In this document: in pieces, positions 15,332 to 17,057 of the stretch | How the letters are laid out: each line of letters starts with the position of its first letter | How positions within the stretch are numbered: position 1 is the first letter of the stretch | DNA from: Thermodesulfobacteriota bacterium | GTDB lineage: Bacteria; Desulfobacterota; Thermodesulfobacteria; Thermodesulfobacteriales; Thermodesulfatatoraceae | Direction: 5' to 3' | DNA length: 17,057 bases | Assembly: GCA_013154385.1 (NCBI GenBank) | Contig: JAADCO010000162.1 | Coordinates: 1 to 17,057, forward strand | Program-made: the position numbers and the translations under genes | The notes under the pieces: generated by a model | Told to the model about the DNA's origin: nothing | What the model saw: the letters and a program-made list of their open reading frames with translations, nothing else | Databases searched by the model: none

Positions 15332-16767
15332 CCTTCATCCTGATCCTCTGGGTCCTGCTCCTCGGCCCGTCGGCGGGATGGGCCGGGGTGAAGGTGCCGG
15401 GGCTTGAACTCCTCCACGTCAGGCCCCTTGAAGACGTTTCCTTCTACGCCCGCGCCGGGCACTTCCCGGACGCCTTTCTGGCCTTCTCTCCGGATGAAAA
15501 GCATCTTGCCGTGGGCACCTTCCTCGGGCGGCTCCTCCTGCTCGAGGTGGAAAGCGGCCGCGTGCTCTGGGAGAAGCGGTTTCCCGAGGCCATGGTCAAG
15601 CGCCTTGCCTTTTCCCGCGACGGCGAAGTCCTCTACGCCGCAGAACAGAGCCCCGACGGCTACGTTTACGCGCTGAGGAAGGACACCGGCGCCGAGCTCT
15701 GGCGCTTCCGCCTGGCCGACGACCTCCGGCCCGGAGAACCACCGGAAAAGGGCGACGTCTTCGGCATCTACAAGCAACCGGGGTGTTATCGGCTCGAGGT
15801 CCTCCCCGACGGGGACCTCCTGGTCCTCGGGATCCATTCCTGGTTCGACCGGAAGGCGGGAAGCTGGCTTCGCCTCTCGCGGGTGTGGCGGCTCCGCCCC
15901 TCGGGCGAGGTGCGCTGGGCCTGGCCCGCAGATGGCCCGGCGCTTCTCACCCTGATCTACGCGGATGCAGACGAACGGGGCCGCTTCCTCGGTCTCGTCT
16001 CCACCGTGCCCTCGGATGAAATGCCCCGGGACTATCCCCTGCGACCGGGCACCTTCTACCTGCTTTCCGCCGAAAGCGGGCGCGAGATCTGGCGCTACGA
16101 GATCCCGCCGCTGAAACCGCACTTCGACCGCGTCTTCGTGTGGGAATCCGTCTCGCTTTCTCCCGACGGGCGTCTGGCCCTGGTGGGCACGAGCGACGGG
16201 CGGGCCATCTTCTTCGATCTCGAAGCCCGCCGCGTGGCGCACGTCCTCTCTCTGGGGGCTCCGCTCAACATCGGCGGGATACCCGTCTCCGCCCACGTGA
16301 GCTACGGCCTTTTCGCCCCGGACGGTGCGGCTTACGTGGTGACGGGGCCCTCGAGCATCCCCTACGGGATGCCCCTGGCGGTGAATCGCCCGGCCGGGCC
16401 GCATCCGCAGGCCAACATGCTCTTTGCCATCGCTCCGCCGCGCCGCATTAAATGGCGCTTCGGCATGGATTTCCGGTTCCAGGGGCTGGCCACGGACGCC
16501 CACGGGAGCTGGCTGGCCGTCGCCGCCGGGGCCAGCAGGCGCAGCCTCGAGAAGCGTCATCAGTTCGGGGTCTTCGTCTTCGACGCGCGGGAAGGTTCAC
16601 TCCACGCCTACTATCCCACCGAAGGGCCTTGCTTCTTTCATCTGGCCCTTTCCGCTTCGGGGAAACATCTCGCGGTGGTGGAAACGCCCTATCTTTCGGA
16701 AGAGGAGGTGCTTCGCGGCAGATATCGCCTTCACGTCCTCCGCCTCGCCCCCGAAGCCACCCGTTGA
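15277..16767 (+). CDS. Secreted beta-propeller (WD40/PQQ-like repeat) protein
   Basis: Up to 496 residues. A signal peptide is visible (SGLLTFILILWVLLLGPSA, then GWA with cleavage near residue 36), so the protein is periplasmic. The mature part has propeller blades with two repeated phrases: FSPDEKHLAVG, FSRDGEVLYAA and LSPDGRLALVGTSDGRAIF (WD40-like outer strands), and LEVESGRVLWEKRF, RKDTGAELWRFRL and LSAESGREIWRYEIP (PQQ-propeller-like strands). The ligand or enzyme activity is unknown and no catalytic motif is seen. There is no ATG before the signal peptide. The candidates are TTG at 15277 (4 nt after AAGGGAG) and GTG at 15283 (10 nt after it), both within the cupin gene. A strong hairpin terminator follows 9 nt after the stop. 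Confidence 0.8.
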   Translation: MPVEGAKTHSQALSSGLLTFILILWVLLLGPSAGWAGVKVPGLELLHVRPLEDVSFYARAGHFPDAFLAFSPDEKHLAVGTFLGRLLLLEVESGRVLWEKRFPEAMVKRLAFSRDGEVLYAAEQSPDGYVYALRKDTGAELWRFRLADDLRPGEPPEKGDVFGIYKQPGCYRLEVLPDGDLLVLGIHSWFDRKAGSWLRLSRVWRLRPSGEVRWAWPADGPALLTLIYADADERGRFLGLVSTVPSDEMPRDYPLRPGTFYLLSAESGREIWRYEIPPLKPHFDRVFVWESVSLSPDGRLALVGTSDGRAIFFDLEARRVAHVLSLGAPLNIGGIPVSAHVSYGLFAPDGAAYVVTGPSSIPYGMPLAVNRPAGPHPQANMLFAIAPPRRIKWRFGMDFRFQGLATDAHGSWLAVAAGASRRSLEKRHQFGVFVFDAREGSLHAYYPTEGPCFFHLALSASGKHLAVVETPYLSEEEVLRGRYRLHVLRLAPEATR

Positions 16768-16775
16768 AACAAAAA

Positions 16776-16799
16776 GGGGCCGGCCCGCGGGCCGGCCCC
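16776..16799. terminator. Bidirectional rho-independent terminator
   Basis: A perfect 24-nt self-complementary GC palindrome starting with GGGGCCGGCC. On the plus strand it is followed by ATCATTTT, a modest U-rich end for the operon ending with the propeller gene. On the minus strand it is followed by TTTTTG, a better U-tract for the gene at the right edge. The 64-nt convergent gap holds nothing else. Confidence 0.88.
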
Positions 16800-16831
16800 A
16801 TCATTTTCCGAGAAGGAAACCGATTGGGCGC

Positions 16832-17057
16832 TTACTTCCTGCCTTTCAGACGACGCCAACCAACGACGCCACCGAGCCCCAGACCGACGAGGATGGCCGT
16901 CATCGGAGCGGGCACGGGCCTGCAGTCGTGATCGCAGGGGGGACGATGATGAGATCCGCCGTCGTTGCAGGTGGCACAGGTCGTGCTCACGGAATCATCA
17001 TCGAGGCTGACCATGGTCCCGTCAGGAAGCATCGCCTCGTCCATCTGCGGCTGCAGG
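16832..17057 (-). CDS. Cys/His-rich secreted protein with PEP-CTERM-like sorting tail (5' part outside window)
   Basis: The frame is open to the right edge, giving at least 74 C-terminal residues. An internal ATG at 17044 is possible, but nothing upstream closes the frame, so the gene probably begins outside the window. The tail has the three parts of an exosortase sorting signal: the motif PVPAP, a hydrophobic helix (MTAILVGLGLGGVVGW) and a basic end (RRLKGRK). Just before it is a polar Cys/His-rich segment with CATC, HH and CDHDC, which could bind metal or form disulfides. In PEP-CTERM systems such proteins are exported, cut near the P-x-P motif and linked to the surface or to exopolysaccharide. 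This variant has Ala in place of the usual Glu (VPAP for VPEP), which is known in other lineages. No exosortase gene is in the window. It is followed by the bidirectional terminator. Confidence 0.7.
   Translation of the reverse strand, partial: LQPQMDEAMLPDGTMVSLDDDSVSTTCATCNDGGSHHRPPCDHDCRPVPAPMTAILVGLGLGGVVGWRRLKGRK

Noticed and set aside
15313..16560. A 415-codon antisense frame opposite the propeller gene
   Set aside because: No domain pattern; the plus strand has a signal peptide and propeller repeats.

Overview
The window is a gene-dense, GC-rich chromosomal segment (roughly 60% or more G+C by eye) from a diderm bacterium. Two lipoproteins with LolB/TPR character, a sigma-32-type heat-shock sigma factor with an RpoH box, and a long-chain polyprenyl diphosphate synthase point to a Gram-negative-type cell with isoprenoid quinones. 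Charged residues (Glu, Lys, Arg) are abundant and spacing is tight, with many overlapping genes. This suggests a thermophilic lineage near the Desulfobacterota/Thermodesulfobacteriota, but that placement is inference and no marker here settles it. No rRNA, tRNA, CRISPR array, insertion sequence or phage gene is visible, and no gene-free stretch reaches 300 bases.

Left block (1-1917, minus strand): proS (bacterial-type prolyl-tRNA synthetase) overlaps the 5' end of tlyA, an S4-domain rRNA methyltransferase that runs off the left edge. Opposite, on the plus strand (2013-4210), are an RluB/RsuA-type pseudouridine synthase, an acylphosphatase and a PepT-like M20 metallopeptidase joined to it by a TGATG junction. 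The two directions diverge from a short region at 1918-2012 where oppositely directed -10-like hexamers overlap.

Middle block (4167-8763, minus strand, read right to left): an unassigned 123-residue protein, a long-chain polyprenyl diphosphate synthase, a periplasmic LivJ-type binding protein, a HAD phosphatase and a membrane sensor histidine kinase. The last three are tightly packed (22-nt overlap, then TAATG). No permease, ABC ATPase or response regulator is nearby, so the binding protein and the kinase are both orphans here. The kinase gene overlaps the convergent M20 peptidase gene by 44 nt.

Right block (8716-16799, plus strand): a good sigma-70-type promoter lies inside the divergent unassigned gene and probably drives a seven-gene run. 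The genes are mnmG (tRNA wobble-uridine modification), an rpoH-like sigma factor with an unusual charged N-terminal extension, a TPR lipoprotein, a LolB-like lipoprotein, a lone EcfT-type membrane protein, a DUF861 cupin and a secreted beta-propeller protein. Spacing is between -55 and +34 nt throughout. The run ends at a perfect 24-nt GC palindrome that can also stop transcription from the opposite side. Beyond it, at the right edge on the minus strand, is the C-terminal part of a Cys/His-rich surface protein with a PEP-CTERM-like sorting tail.

Most of the window is housekeeping. The least explained parts are the orphan EcfT-cupin-propeller group, the binding protein-HAD-kinase group, the charged extension on the sigma factor, and the PEP-CTERM-like protein.
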